NCBI GenBank assembly: GCA_017354895.1
Contig: CP071496.1
Coordinates: forward strand, 248,001-312,000
DNA: 64,000 nucleotides
Source: Podospora comata
Taxonomy: Eukaryota > Ascomycota > Sordariomycetes > Sordariales > Podosporaceae
Reading direction: 5' to 3'
Position 1 is the first letter of the stretch. Every line of letters begins with the position of its first letter. Positions 11,365 to 23,300 of this stretch are shown piece after piece. The notes below the pieces were generated by a model. That model was given only the letters and a program-made list of their open reading frames with translations, was not told the origin of the DNA and did not search any database. Position numbers and translations under genes: made by a program.

Positions 11365-12038
11365 CTATTTCATTTGGTCTTTGCTGCTCCCGCCTTTTTC
11401 ATCACCACGCTGCCCCTCAACGACCTTTACTCTCGCATCGGATATCTGCGAGGACAGCTGAGATGACTCCTTCGACACCGTCGACACCGACACCGCGGGA
11501 GTAACCTCCACCCCATCCGTCACCCCATCTCGTTCTTCTTGCTCCGCACGAAGCCTCTGGGCTCTCTTCCATTGGTAGATCACCCCACTCAAGAATATCA
11601 CCAGCGCCAACCCAAAGATTGCATCCAAACCCACCGCTATCGTCACCCCGTTTGTAGTGAACAGCGCATTGGTTTCGCGGGTTAACTGGGTGCTCTCCAC
11701 CGGTAGCGCTGGTGTTGTTGCAGTAAGTGGCGATGCCGAGGTCTGATTTTGGTATACTCGTTGTATCGCATGCCGTGATAATATGGTCTCATCATGGAGA
11801 TGCTGGGGTTGTTGACATAACGTCCCTCGACGACCACAGCCATCTGATTCATTGTTCGCCAGCCCTGCCTTGGCGAAAATCCCGTGTCGGAGGCGGATAA
11901 CCCCCATTGTGCTTTTCGTTCCTTTTGCCCTTCCAGAAGCCAAAAGCTGTTGTTGAAATCGGAGGCTTGGCGGTTGTGTTTTTTGTTTTGAATATCAGGG
12001 GCAAAATCAGGGGTAGACCCACTGTCGACAGCAACCAC
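11365..12038 (-). pseudogene. Single-pass membrane protein gene, apparently frameshifted
   Basis: Two overlapping minus-strand frames each look coding over different parts. The upstream one (12038 to about 11770) gives SGSTPDFAPDIQ...FWLLEGQ...MRPYYHGMRYNE, which resembles the extracellular part of fungal single-pass receptor-like proteins. The downstream one (about 11770 to 11365) gives a Thr-rich stalk, a transmembrane segment (VTIAVGLDAIFGLALVIFLS) with a basic WKRAQRLR stop, and a polar tail. I found no GT-AG intron that moves one frame into the other near MRYNE, so either the gene is broken there, the sequence has an error, or an unusual intron is used. An acceptor CGACAG just upstream of 12025 suggests an unlocated 5' exon. 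No Cys-rich domain is visible. Confidence 0.45.
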
Positions 12039-12838
12039 GAAGTAAAAAGCAGGTCAGAAAAAGAGAACAGGAAAAGGAACAAAATATCATCTGGGAATAC
12101 ACATGGATTTTTGAATCTTCGTCAACATGTTATTTCAATTTCTAGGCCAGCGCTGACTTGCACAAAGTGACCTACCGCATCGGACCAGGACGGTACCACC
12201 AGTAGCATACTAGAAACTGTCACCAGGTCTGAACCTTCTCGGTCAGGTTCTTCTCCGAGTCTGTGCTACCCTTCCCCGTGCTGTCACTGACGTGGCCGGA
12301 GAATTTCTTGGGTGTTATTGGCCACTCCGACATTTTCCGCGTGTTTGCCTCACCTGTCAGCACGGCTTCATTGTGTTTGTAACAGTTTGATCAGGTCGAT
12401 GCCGTTCTTGATTACGTGCAAAGTTCAGATCTCATCGACTCGCTCAAAATAGACCTGTTCCTGGCAGATGGACTGACACACAACATTTACACAACAGTCA
12501 CATTCGAACAGTTCATGTGTTGTGTGAGCGTCAGTGTAGCCATCGACGAGAAGCCCCGTCGAACAGCGCAAGAGTTGAAATTCAAATTGCGAGAAGCTTT
12601 TCCAAGCCGGGTATCTGTTCGAAAGACTGCGCGCCCTAAAAAGCCTATGCTCAAACGCGCTCCCTGAAAATAACTCGCTGCGTTCGAAGCAAATCTAGCC
12701 AGAACACCTCCCCAGATGTGTACAGATCTTCCCCCGCATATTCCCACAACAAATAACAGAAAAGAGAGTCTATGTTACAGGCCCCCACATGCCATACACC
12801 TCCTCTTGGCAGCCCTAAAAGACAACCACTGCTGACTG
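12039..12838. other. Intergenic or unassigned 5' region
   Basis: 800 bp between the frameshifted membrane-protein locus and the DUF3112 gene. It may include an unlocated first exon of the former. Otherwise nothing is recognised. Confidence 0.5.
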
Positions 12839-13993
12839 TTAAACCACAGCCTTCTTCTTAAGCCCGTTCTGCAACACCGCCTCCACCAACACCAAACTCT
12901 CCGGCCTTTCCCCAGCAGCACCACCACCCACCTCCATTTCCCGTCCCCGACTCCTACTCCGACTCTGACCCCGACTATTATTCATCACCCCCTCCCCTCC
13001 ATGACTCTGCCCCTCTGAATCCCCACCCCCAAAAACCTCCTCCTCCTTATTCACCACCACCGCCCCCCTCCCATAATCCCCCGGCCCCGAACTCCCATCC
13101 GGCACATGGAACCTCTTATCAAACCTCGCCACCGCATATCCATACACCACCACCAACTCAATCCCAAAGTTGAAGCAGTAAAACGCCGGCTTGGAATGAT
13201 ACCAAGCCGGATCCGTCACCAACCTCGGCACAAACCCAATCCCCGCCCTGAACGCCGCCCCCAACGTCAACAAAAGCGACGATCCCACCAGCAAGAAAAT
13301 CTTGCTCCTCATCCTCCCTTGCCCAAACTTGTCCACCTTGTTGTTCCCGCCCCCGCCCGGCCAGAACACGGCCCCAGCAACGACCACCACCGGTGAAACC
13401 GCCAGCACAGCCATATACACCCCCGCAAAAAGCTGCACCTCCCTCGTCTTTTGCCTGACCCCAAGGTCAGAACTCATCATCCCGACAACAGTAGCCGTGA
13501 CAACCATCACCAAAACAGCAACCACACTCCCAAACAATCCCTTCCACGCCCACCCGACGGTCTTGTTCCACCCTATCCGGGGTCTGTATGCCCTCAAGAC
13601 CCGCTGCGCAAAGACGAGGTTGACAATGAACAGCAGCAGGACGCCGGCGGCGACAAAGATGGTGGCTGCCAAGGCGATGCCGGTGTTGGTCGGGCGGGTG
13701 GCCCAGACGATGCGCATGACGAGGGAGGCGATGCGGGCCATGCAGAAGCCGAAGAGGAGGGCGGAGAAGAGGAACTTGTGGGAGCGGCGGCGGTTGAGTT
13801 GGAAGATTGTCATGTGGGTTGTTGCGGCGAGGATGAAGAGGAGGAGGAGGGAGGAGGAGATGGGGATGTCGAGGGGGGGCGTGGGGGTTAGGCCTAGCTG
13901 AGCTGGGGGGACGGGGGGCTGAGGGATAGGTTAGCTGGTGGGAGTGTAGCAGGGGAAAGGGAGAAATCATACAGATGGTTGGGTGGTTGGCAT
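12839..13993 (-). CDS. DUF3112-type fungal multi-span membrane protein
   Basis: Exon 1 (13993-13973) encodes only MPTTQPS; after a 54-nt intron (GTATGA...CTCAG, with a GCTAAC branch site) exon 2 (13918-12839) continues PPVPPAQLGLTPTPPLDIP, giving 366 residues. An internal ATG at 13813 would lose the first membrane span (ISSSLLLLFILAATTH), so the spliced start is preferred. Seven hydrophobic segments can be counted, including LFGFCMARIASLVMRI, ALAATIFVAAGVLLLFIV, VVAVLVMVVTATVVG, VYMAVLAVSPVVVVAG, SKIFLLVGSSLLLTL and FYCFNFGIELVVVYGYAV, the last before a ~95-residue polar, Ser/Arg-rich tail. This layout matches the DUF3112 family of fungal integral membrane proteins, whose function is not known. 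Location in a membrane is supported; any receptor role is inference. Confidence 0.82.
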
Positions 13994-15297
13994 GACGACT
14001 TGTCGTTGTGGAAGGGGTATCAGCGGCATTGTTTGTGAGGGTTTGGTCGGTGTGGTTTGTGTGTTTGTACTCGGGATGTGAAAAGTCGTAACCTATCGGG
14101 AATTGTCTTTGGGCCGCAAGTGGCGACTTTTTTTCTTTTTTTTTTCGTGTTAATAGAAGAAGAATCGTCGGCCAGTGAGGAAACAGCTGGTGAAAGTCGA
14201 CAGTCAGGCCGTAAACCGGATACCGCCCCCGTGATACAGCAATATAGCTTGCCTGATGCTGTGGTAGCAAGTGACAGCGTACGCTAATGTTTGCTAACGT
14301 CGCGGGTGTAATAAAAGTACAGTAAACTGTGCTGCGGTGTGTGCTCTGTCAGTTCTGGTGTGATGTGATGAAACGAAATGGTAGAGTCGCAGTTGTAGCA
14401 GATGATAGATGTCAGTTGCCTAGCTGTAGAAACTGGAGTAGTAGTGGTGGTCTGGCGGTCATCTGCAATGTAATCGGATCAATCAATCTGGAACAACTGA
14501 CTGACACCAGATGAGTGACCTTCAACCGTTGACAACGTGGGCGTTGTGAAACATTCGACGGCGGCGCCAGCTAAAGAGAGTAAAAATTCACTTGGGACGG
14601 GAGATGGGATGGTCTGACACTTAATCTCATGACAGCTCGGTCGGGCTGTGGGAGGGCATTGTTTTCTTCTTTTCATTAGGTGACATGTTGGAACTTCACA
14701 CCTACAACTATCTAACCTCGTCCGTCCGGTCCACGCTCATCCGGGCCTCAAGCTTTTCTGGATTTGGAAAAAGGGTCATGAAAAAGGAGCCACGAAAGTA
14801 CTGGCAGGCTCTGTGACGTCGGTGACAAAAAGCACCGCCGCACCGGCGCCCGCCAACTACACCAAACTCGATTGGTCTAAGTCCGGCCTAAAAGCCGGAG
14901 CTTGGGAAGCGCGAGCGCCGATGACCACCGTTGCCAAGCCCCGATTCACCGACGTCTCGGCGGGACACTGTCATCCTTTTGTTTAAATTATCAATGACAG
15001 GACAAGCCACTTTAACTCCAAGAGCCAACCAACAAGCCATATATTACGCTTCGCCCATAAGATGCATGTAGGATATTCGTCATCACAGCAAGCCACAAAC
15101 CCGGTGTTTCTTTCTTTGGGTTAAGCAACACAAAATATGTTTTACTTGGGATGTGATTAACTCCGGCATAACCGCGAGCCATCATCAGAGAAAAGTCCAG
15201 AACGCCGTGTTCCTGTTACACCAAACAATCCTGATGAAACCACAAAGACCCCCGTCATGTCATACCGCATGAAAAATCCCACCGCTCTTCCGCCGCG
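13994..15297. other. Intergenic, no gene supported
   Basis: 1.3 kb of promoter-like sequence upstream of the DUF3112 gene, with T-rich runs near 14111-14145 and no supportable gene on either strand. Confidence 0.6.
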
Positions 15298-16465
15298 TCA
15301 CGGCAGCTCATGGCTGAACGTCCGTTTGGGTGGCTGGTATCGAGGCTGACCCGGGTATACATTGTCCTGCTGAGCGGCAGCCGCAGTTTCCATCACATTT
15401 GGTATTTTTGGCTGGCGGAAGTAGTCGTCATTTCGGCTTGACAGGGAACCCTGGTGAGTTGCTGAAGGGTAAGGAGCAAACGGGTAGTAGTTGTTGTCTG
15501 GCTTTTGGATGCTGGGGTCCAGCGGAGGAGGGGTTTCGGCCCGGATGGGCGCTTCCCGCTGTCGTTTGCGGATGTAAAAGAAGACGAGAAATCCTCCCGC
15601 AATGGTAACTGCGAGACCGACTCCTATGCCAACGCCGACGGGTACGGCGCTGTTGTCCTGCTGGGGCTCTTCCGATGAGGGTGGGGGTGGTGCAGCAGTT
15701 GACTCTACTGAAGCCGTCGATTCTCCTGAAGCTGTCGAAACCGAGATATTAGACGTTCCGGTCGGCTCAGCCACGGTTGTGGTGACAGGGACATCAGAGG
15801 TGTCCGGCGCCGGTCGGGTAGCTGTATGAGCCAAGGACGTGTCGGCCGTGTCCTGGGATGTCTTTACCGGATCACCTTTGTCCTCAGTCTCAGAGGGCTT
15901 CGAAGCGGACGTCGAATCTTTGACTGACGTGCTCGGGGATGGCAGTGGGCTGGCGGTGCCGAGGAAGTCCTCTAAGCCACCTACAAATGGCAGGGTTAGC
16001 ACAGCAGGACACGATACTCGGGCTCGACAACTCACCATCAAAGGTTACGGAGCTGTCGCAATGGTCAGGAGGACCGTCGGGAAAAGCCTCTTGACAGACA
16101 AAGCCTGTGTCCGGATTCGAAGTATTGCAGGGGTACATTCCAGCTACCCTAGCGGGTTTGCAAAGTATGGGTGGGCAGTCATAGAGACTCTTTCCCTTCC
16201 AGTCTTTGATGGTGCAGCCGCCGCGGTAGTAGTGCTTATCCCCGTCCTTTTTCTCACGTAGGCAGAGCGAGTTGACCATGCACCTATCCCCTGGCATACA
16301 GCACAGGGTGCTCTCGATCTTGGGATTTGCATCGTTGCTGCATCGCGTAAGTTCAGTCGTTTTCTCCCGGTTCATGTAGTAGCAGTCCGCCGAGATTGAA
16401 ATTTTGACCGATATGACGAGAAGAAGCAGGAAGAGAAGCTGCCGGGGCAGCGTGGCCATAATCAT
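15298..16465 (-). CDS. Secreted-type Cys-rich single-pass membrane protein
   Basis: Exons 16465-16036 and 15980-15298 join across a 55-nt intron (GTGAGT...TTGTAG) within a Gly codon, giving 370 residues. A clear signal peptide (LLFLLLLVISVKISISA) is followed by the same ectodomain pattern as the 8.7-10.7 kb protein: CYYMN, STLCCMPGDRCMVNSLC, YYRGGCT and CPPILC. Then come a Ser/Thr/Pro-rich stalk, one membrane span (VPVGVGIGVGLAVTIAGGFL) with the basic stop IRKRQRE, and a short Pro/Tyr-containing tail. Two in-frame ATGs six bases apart could start it. The stalk looks heavily O-glycosylated (inference), typical of fungal wall-anchored sensors, but no pathway is assigned. Confidence 0.83.
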
Positions 16466-17407
16466 GGTGATCGTATTGGGTCGTCGAGTCGGTATGGCTA
16501 GGGGAGAGGAGGGTATGCCATCAACTAGTGGCCAGTCGATAGTGTGGTCGATACTGTTCGATGGAAACTGTGGTGCCGAAATTGGTACCCTAGTTGCGGA
16601 TTAAAAACAGGATGACGAGGCTCTCGCCTTCAACACAGACTTGCTTTGGCAACCACTGCGCAGAGGTTGCGGGCAGAGTGCCCACCAGACTCGCTGGAGC
16701 AGGCCGAGGACAGCAGAAGAGGAAACCCAGTGGTTGCCCATGCTCGCAATACACAGGAGAGCACAGAAATTCCGCCGTTCATGCCATCATGCAATTTCAT
16801 GAGGTCTGGTCTGACCTGTATCACTTATGACCCGTCGTGTGTTCTCGGTGTTGCTGGTCAGCCTGGCAGATGACTTATGGACCGATCAACCTCAGCTCCT
16901 CGTTATTGGCCGGTGAGCTAAAGGATCAGAAGGAAGCCATATTTGTGGGCTTCAGAAGAGAGATATACCTCACTTTGAGCCCGCCCTGGGGGACTGCACT
17001 TGCCAGCTCCCTCTTTACCTAGCTGTTCCACCAAACAATTTCCTTGGTGTTGGTGTGAGAACTTCACGTCTCCTGTTGAGCGACTATGCAGCCTGTGGCA
17101 GCCCGGCTCACTTGAAGCCTCAAAACCAGACACAACAGCAATATCATCACCATCAAGAAAAGCACCAATCAAAGCTGGGATGAGAAGTTGGAGCAAATAA
17201 TTGTGGTTCCTTGCAGAAGACATGGAAGGAGAATCGGACCAAAGTTGGGGGGGGGGAAGTTGTTGACGGTGTGACCCAATCAGGACCAGCCCCACCTCCC
17301 CCGGAATTTGCCGACCGAGATTTTTTGAACCTCCAATTCAACGTCCCACCTTGCAGCGACGACGACGACGACGACGGCCGCCAGTCCATGCCCACCCCAT
17401 CGCCGCC
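16466..17407. other. Intergenic, divergent promoter region
   Basis: 942 bp between divergent Cys-rich membrane protein and uL22m genes. It holds a CGA trinucleotide run (17357-17376) close to the uL22m start and no supported gene. Confidence 0.6.
17357..17376. repeat. CGA trinucleotide repeat in uL22m 5' leader
   Basis: About six and a half CGA units starting 51 bp upstream of the uL22m ATG, probably transcribed as 5' UTR. Confidence 0.85.
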
Positions 17408-18577
17408 ATGAGCCTCAGCATGCCAACGCGGCGGCTCGTCCGGGGAGGTCCGTCCTCCCTTTCCCCGTCCCGTTCCTCCTCTGGTTGACTAACAAACCAA
17501 CAGCCACCTCCCCCACGACCACCACCTTCGCCCTCCAACAGCCCTCCCGCTCCCTCTCAACATCCCCCTCCCGCCCCTGGTTCTGGTCCAAAAAGGAACC
17601 CTCCTCCCCCACCAACCTCAAAGACGCCATCACCAGCGGCACCGCCGAAGCCCGCAAGTCCCTCATCTCCAAACTCCAATCCCGCTCCGAAGCCCCCGCC
17701 ATCTTCGAAGACGAAGTCGCCCCCCAACAGCAAGCCGTCACCGAAAAGGAAGCCGCCGTCCTCTCAGGCGACCAGAAATCCTCCGCCACCAGCGGGCCCC
17801 TCACCGCCAGCCAAAAAGCCGCCCAGCCAAAGACCTTCACCCGCCTAGGCGGCTCCCTGGTAAAAGAAGCCCTCGCCCGCAGCGTCGACCCGGACCCGCA
17901 AGCCCGCGTCCGCTGGGAACGCAAGATCGCCATCCGCCAGGTGAAAAACGGCACCGACGCCTACAGCCTCGAGCCGCGGCTCGCCCGCATCGTGAGGACG
18001 GAGCGCAGCCTCCATTCCAAGTCCCCCTGGCTACCCACCTCTGTCAAGAAGCTTGTCCACCTGGCCAGGCAGATCCAGGGGAAGAACGTGGAGGATGCGC
18101 TGGTGCAGATGAAGTTTTCCAAGAAGAAGATGGCTGCCGAGGTGACCACCCAGCTCAAGATGGCGCGCGATTTGGCCATTGCCGAGAGGGGGATGGGTCT
18201 GGGACAGGGACAGGAGGGCAAGATGGAGATTCAGAGAAAGGACGGCAAGTGGATGACGGTGGGGGATCGGTCAAAGATGTATGTTGCCGAGGCGTGGGTC
18301 AACAAGGGCCCCGTGAGGGCCAAGAACCCGGATTATCGGGCCAGGGGGAGGATGTTTTTGAAGGAGTCGCCTTCTACCAGTGAGTTTTTGCCCTGCCTTG
18401 TTGGTGCTGTGAATGGATGGTTCTAACATGGGAATAGGTCTCAGTGTTGTTCTCAAGGAACACAAGACGCTCGTGCGGGAGCACCAGGAGAGGGAGCACA
18501 GGAGGAAAAAGCAAGGGCCTTGGGTTCACCTGCCTGACAGGCCGATTACCGCCCAGAGGGCGCATTACTCTTGGTAA
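17408..18577 (+). CDS. MRPL22: Mitochondrial ribosomal protein uL22m
   Basis: Three exons (17408-17447, 17504-18379, 18438-18577) encode 351 residues. Exon 1 gives a basic N-terminus (MSLSMPTRRLVRG), continued by QQPSRSLSTSPSRPW, which reads as a mitochondrial presequence. The conserved L22 region starts near residue 175: SPWLPTSVKKLVHLARQIQG, then AEAWVNKGPVRAKNPDYRARGR, and KHKTL-like basic residues near the end (HLPDRPITAQRAHYSW). uL22m lines the polypeptide exit tunnel of the mitochondrial large subunit. The first intron has a GTCCGT donor and a GACTAAC branch site; the second splits an AGT codon. Length is typical for fungal uL22m, which has a longer N-terminal extension than bacterial L22. 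Confidence 0.9.
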
Positions 18578-19408
18578 ATACCAAGGAGAAGGAGAAGGAG
18601 AGGGAGAGAGGGAGAGAGAGAGGGGGAGAGAGAGAGGGAGAGGAGGAGTAGCTATGTAACATGTACAATATGAAACCAAACGTGTATTTTTTTTTCCAGT
18701 CCGTCAAAGCCAAACTTCTCATGAGAGACCATCTCTCGACATGGGTCAGGCAACTCGGTGTATGTCAGCTATGGATGTAATCTTTCATCAAAGCAGCTAC
18801 AGAAGTTTGCGAAAGACACTCGTGGCTGACCTGAAAAATAGCAGGTTTATTTCACTTCATAAATCTCTGGTAACTATGTACAAAGCAGCAAAGGGAAAGA
18901 AAAGCCCGGCCGTAGTAATCATAAAATAAATAACAAGAACAAAAAAGGGAGTTAAAAGACAGCCTTGAGACCAAACCAACCACCACCCGGTCTTCTCTGT
19001 GCATTGTTCCCCTAACTCAGGACTTCCACCCCTTTAAACAATGTTCTCCTTTGGGAGTTTCATCCACATCAGTTACACCAACGTCCATCAGCCGGAACAA
19101 CGCAAGCCCGGGGGTACTGTGTTTGATGTAATTTTCTCTTTTTTCACTTTGAGCGCTGCGCTGACGATAAATCTTTCGCCCTCCCATAAAAACCTTGATT
19201 TTTCCTCTCCCCCCTTTCATTGGTTTGCTCAGTCAGGTAAGGCCTCCTGACAAAAAAAAAAGATCCCGTTCCATGTCAATTGTATGTTCTGTGCAGTCCG
19301 GCTGACGATATCGACGACATATTTTCTTGTTCCCAAGCTCCCGCTTTTTTTTTATTAAAAAAAACCACGCAGGAATCAACCCAGCCGAACCATTTTTTTG
19401 GACAATAT
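18578..19408. other. Intergenic between convergent genes
   Basis: 831 bp between the uL22m and CFEM gene stops. It begins with a GA-rich purine tract and otherwise holds only short frames. Confidence 0.6.
18584..18649. repeat. GA-rich polypurine tract
   Basis: Imperfect GAGA/GGAGAA repeats directly after the uL22m stop codon, in the 3' UTR. Confidence 0.9.
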
Positions 19409-20383
19409 TTACACCATTTGTCTTGGTTCCATTGGCTTGGGCTGCTTCCCCTCCGTCATGTCATCATACCGATAGCTCTTAATCTCCAGCTCGTTGGCGC
19501 CAATGTCGTAGTCGGAGCTGTTGTTGCCGTGGTTGTAAGGGTTCTGCTCCCGGCTCGGCATCGGAGGCGAAATCTTGTATCGGTCAGCTCCGGCGGAGTC
19601 GTTTGACTTCTTGTCAACGTGGCGGTTGCGGAGGAAGATGCAAACTCCCACTCCGATGAGGGCGAGAACAGCAGCGCCGACACCGACACCAATGCCAATC
19701 TTGGCGGCTTCGGGGAGACCGGCAGGCGCACCTTCGTCCTCGGGGGCTTCGCTAGTCTCTTCCGCTTCGTCTGCAGAAGACGACTTGCTGGAGGCTTCGG
19801 TAGGAGTGCTGGTGACCTCGGCTGTGGATTCGGCGGTTGGGCTGGACTCAACCTGGGTGGCATTGTCAGTACAGAATTCTAATCTCGGAAGTCAACGAAC
19901 CTACAGCAGTCGATGTCGCCTCTCCATCCGGATTTTCTGTAGGGGTTTCTGTGGAGGTGGGCTCGGCAGCAGCAGGCACGTCGGTCGTTGGCTCGGCTGG
20001 CGTGGGCTCGGGAGCTGGAGTCTCGGCAGGAGGGTCGGCGGGAATGTCTCCAGCAGGGAAAGGCGCACCGACAGCTGAGCAGCCGGCACTGAGCGCTGCC
20101 ATAAGCGCGGGTTCATAATCGGCAGCGCATGCTCCTGAATCCCGCACGCAGTTTTTGATAGCAATTCCCCAGTCAACCTTGGGGCACAAGCAGGCATATT
20201 GGGATGCTGGGCAGTCATAAGTTGGGGCAGTCAGGAGACAGTTGTGCTATCATACTGTCAGTCATGGCCCTCTCATACTGCCTGTTGTCGACTTACAGCA
20301 CAAGGGTTCAGGCTGCCAATGTCCAGAGCGAGGGCGAGGCCGCTGGCTGCCGAGAGCAGGGCCAAAGACCGGAGGGTCAACAT
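19409..20383 (-). CDS. CFEM-domain single-pass membrane protein
   Basis: Exons 20383-20297, 20246-19905 and 19852-19409 give 290 residues; all junctions are phase 0 with GTAAGT/GTAGGT donors. A signal peptide (LALLSAASGLALALD) leads to a CFEM domain with eight cysteines: PCAHNC, YDC, ACLC (the D of the CFEM core follows in CPKVDWG), KNC, GAC and AGC. An Ala/Pro/Glu/Thr-rich stalk follows, then a membrane span (IGIGVGVGAAVLALIGVGVC) with LRNRH stop and a polar tail containing a YRYDD motif. CFEM proteins of fungi sit on the cell surface and some bind haem or take part in host sensing; this one's ligand is unknown. The transmembrane form with a cytoplasmic tail, instead of a GPI anchor, suggests a sensor or receptor (inference). 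Confidence 0.86.
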
Positions 20384-23300
20384 GGTGGTGGGATGTTGCT
20401 GTGTCCGTGATGAGGAACTGGATGGGAGAGGTCGATGGTGTCGTCGAGAAGTGGCAGATGAGGAGGTGGCGCCTCAATCATAAGCTATCGGGGGTGTCCG
20501 AGGAATGCAGAGCTGTGCGTCTCGGTCTGGGTGGGCCTGATAAAGTCTAGAAGTGTGAGGCTGATTCCTTCCCTTCCCGATTTGATGGGGTGTCGAGTGA
20601 GGTGAGCAAGGAAGCGGAAACGAAGAAAAAAAGAAAAAAAAAACCAGCGCTGAAGGAGTGATCGCCGGGCCGAGTGAGAATCGAATTGGGTGTGTCTGGT
20701 ATATCAATGAGTGTAGGTGAAGGTGAAGGTCAGTCGACTCCGTGAGGAGATGCGGAAGGAGAGAAGGGCGGAGGTCAGCTGGTGTGGGCTCCGAGGGACC
20801 TTTGCGAGTTAAGTTCTCCCCCCCCTGGAGGAAGGAATCACTGGAATTGTTCCATCCCCAGACTGATTGGGTGGCTTTGGGGCCTTTGCTGTTCGGCGGT
20901 ACGTACCCCCGGTTGCGCCCCGGGATCTGGGGTCAAAGAAGACGGCCGTGTGTCTGGGATCCCTGCTCAAGAGCGCCGCAACCCCTGCCAAGCATCAGCC
21001 ACAGCCGGAAGGCAGCCATCATCACCTTCTTGCGTTTTTCTCTTCCACAGCTAGCCAAAGATAATAAAATATCCAAACATCGCTTTTCTTGTTGCTGTTT
21101 GAGGCGCACACAGTTCCCCTGCATCAACACCCGCCCGACGTAGAACCTGCGCCCCGATCTTGACTGCCGGCTGCACACGTATCGGTCCCGATATAGCGAT
21201 GCAGCCTGCGGAACAACAGCAACGTTGCTGACAGTCCTGTCGGCATGACGGCTGATCCCGCCGCTGAAAGATCCGTTAGTTCTTGATCAAGCTCGGCATG
21301 ACAGCCACATTTGCAAACCAAGTGTTCTCATGCTGAAGGGTGAGGTCATCTGAAGTTGGGTGGCCGTCAATGCCAAACAGAGGCGGTCACCAGTATTCGC
21401 AGATGCCATCTCATCAAATCAATTCCCAAGTTTCTGGTGCAGTGATGTGATCCTCACAAGGGTTGGCCTGCCTTCCCTCACCAGCCACCGCTGGAGCTTG
21501 GTTCGACGAATCAAGACCCATGTCTTAATTTGACACTTGAACAAGGATCAGCTACCTTAATCGAGTTCCAGAAATTCTATCACCTCACGCCCGTTCGTTG
21601 GCCCAGTTGACAGCCGCCGACCAAAAATACCCTACACTATATTTCCACAGGTCGCCTTTTTTTCTATTTTTTTTGGGTTAAAAAATTAATTGAATTCTTC
21701 CTTTTTATTTACTTTAATTTAATTTTTTACAGATACAGATAGGTATTGTCAAGATCTCTACACTTCCACCATCACTGGCATAACGGTTGGCAGTTGACGT
21801 TGGTGCCATAGCAGCCCCAAGCACACCTGCTCGGTTCGGCCAGCGCTAAATAACCACAATCGCCAGTCCCGCAGTAGCTGTTTCAGAACCTCACAACCCG
21901 GCCTGGGCATCTTTTTCCCTCAGAAATCATGATGCGCCCCACTGTTTGAAGCACAGAGTGAGCTTTTCTCGTCTTTTTTGATTTTTATTTTGTCCGGTCC
22001 CCCAGGTTTTTTTCCTCATACTCGTCAGCTTTTGAACGTCGATTATCCAGCTGTAGGGAGTGACCCCTGACCACGCCGTGAGGGGCAGTGAGAAACAAGC
22101 AATGCGCGCCGCAGAAAAACGCTCATCCGTCTGTTTCAGAAACTCTGTGGATTATCTGCCGGCCGGGTGTCTTGGAAGACTACGACGGCGTTTGATTTGT
22201 CCACCAAACAGCAACTCTGGTCCCTCGTCACAAGCAGAGACATGGCATTGGGCGCTGAGAAACTCTCTTCTCTCTTACACGCGCCATCCCAGTCCCTCGG
22301 CATGCCGATCTCTTCCATGCCCTAGCCGAACCTGCAGGTTCCGAGAGGACTCCAGAATGGAAAACCAGGAACATCAGATTGCCAGTACCATCGATCTTCG
22401 TTCCCGCCGCTTAACACGTGATTTCACCATGAGCCGTTTGTTTTGGACGAGCCGCCGCCTCGGGAAGGCATTCACAAGATTTTACGGATATGAATGGGAC
22501 ACTTCTTACTTCGTATAAAAACCCTCACAATCGCGGCATGTCGTCATGGGTGTATGGATCTATGTATGGGTCGCTACCGCGGTCTCATCATGCCTGCGCC
22601 ACGGTGCTGCTACAAGAGAGGGAAATTGCACTTCAATGCGCCGGCCCTGGTGGTTGGGTCTGTTCGGGTGATACAAAGATGGGAAACTTTGTACTATGTA
22701 CAGGGACCTGAACACACCTTGTACCCCGCTTCTGTTTCTTTGTGCTGTTGCTGGTGCTGCTGCTGCTGGCTGTGCCCCTGAGATCTTCTTCTGATCGTTG
22801 GTCTCCGCTGGAATGGAGAGTACCAGCCGGTTGCGATGAGATTCCCTGATGAACGTCTCCAGTAAGATGTATGGCGTGGGATGGAAAGGGGGAGGTTCGG
22901 TTTGGAGCCTTTGCTGGAAGTGGCTGTTGAACCGAGGAGATGTTTGTGGGTTGGTTGTTGGGAGCATAATCTTTCATCCGTCTGACGGACGGTCAGAATT
23001 GGTCATCACATCGCCGGATGATCCTTCAGAAGAACTTGTGGTGAATCCTGGCAGGCTTCCGCAATGCATGCCTGAAGGACTAAGGTACCAGCAAGTAGGC
23101 GGTGCCAACGGCAGCATGTTATTTTTTCACATGGCAACAGCTTTTTGGAGCATCTCCTCGGCCTATCTCTGTGTTTTCTTCAGAGACCTATCAACATCTT
23201 TCAAGGCCCTCGTCCGTGTAGTAGCATCGCCTTTTTGACGCATAGCGTGGCTACCTATTTCAGGGGAAATGAGCTGAAGGAACCGAGACAGTTTCAAGAT

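Noticed and set aside
13467-14270. 267-residue minus-strand frame
   Set aside because: Pro/His/Arg-rich shadow of the DUF3112 gene, out of frame with its membrane spans.
22060-22518. 152-residue plus-strand frame in the gene-free region
   Set aside because: No recognisable domain or splice context; kept as unsupported.
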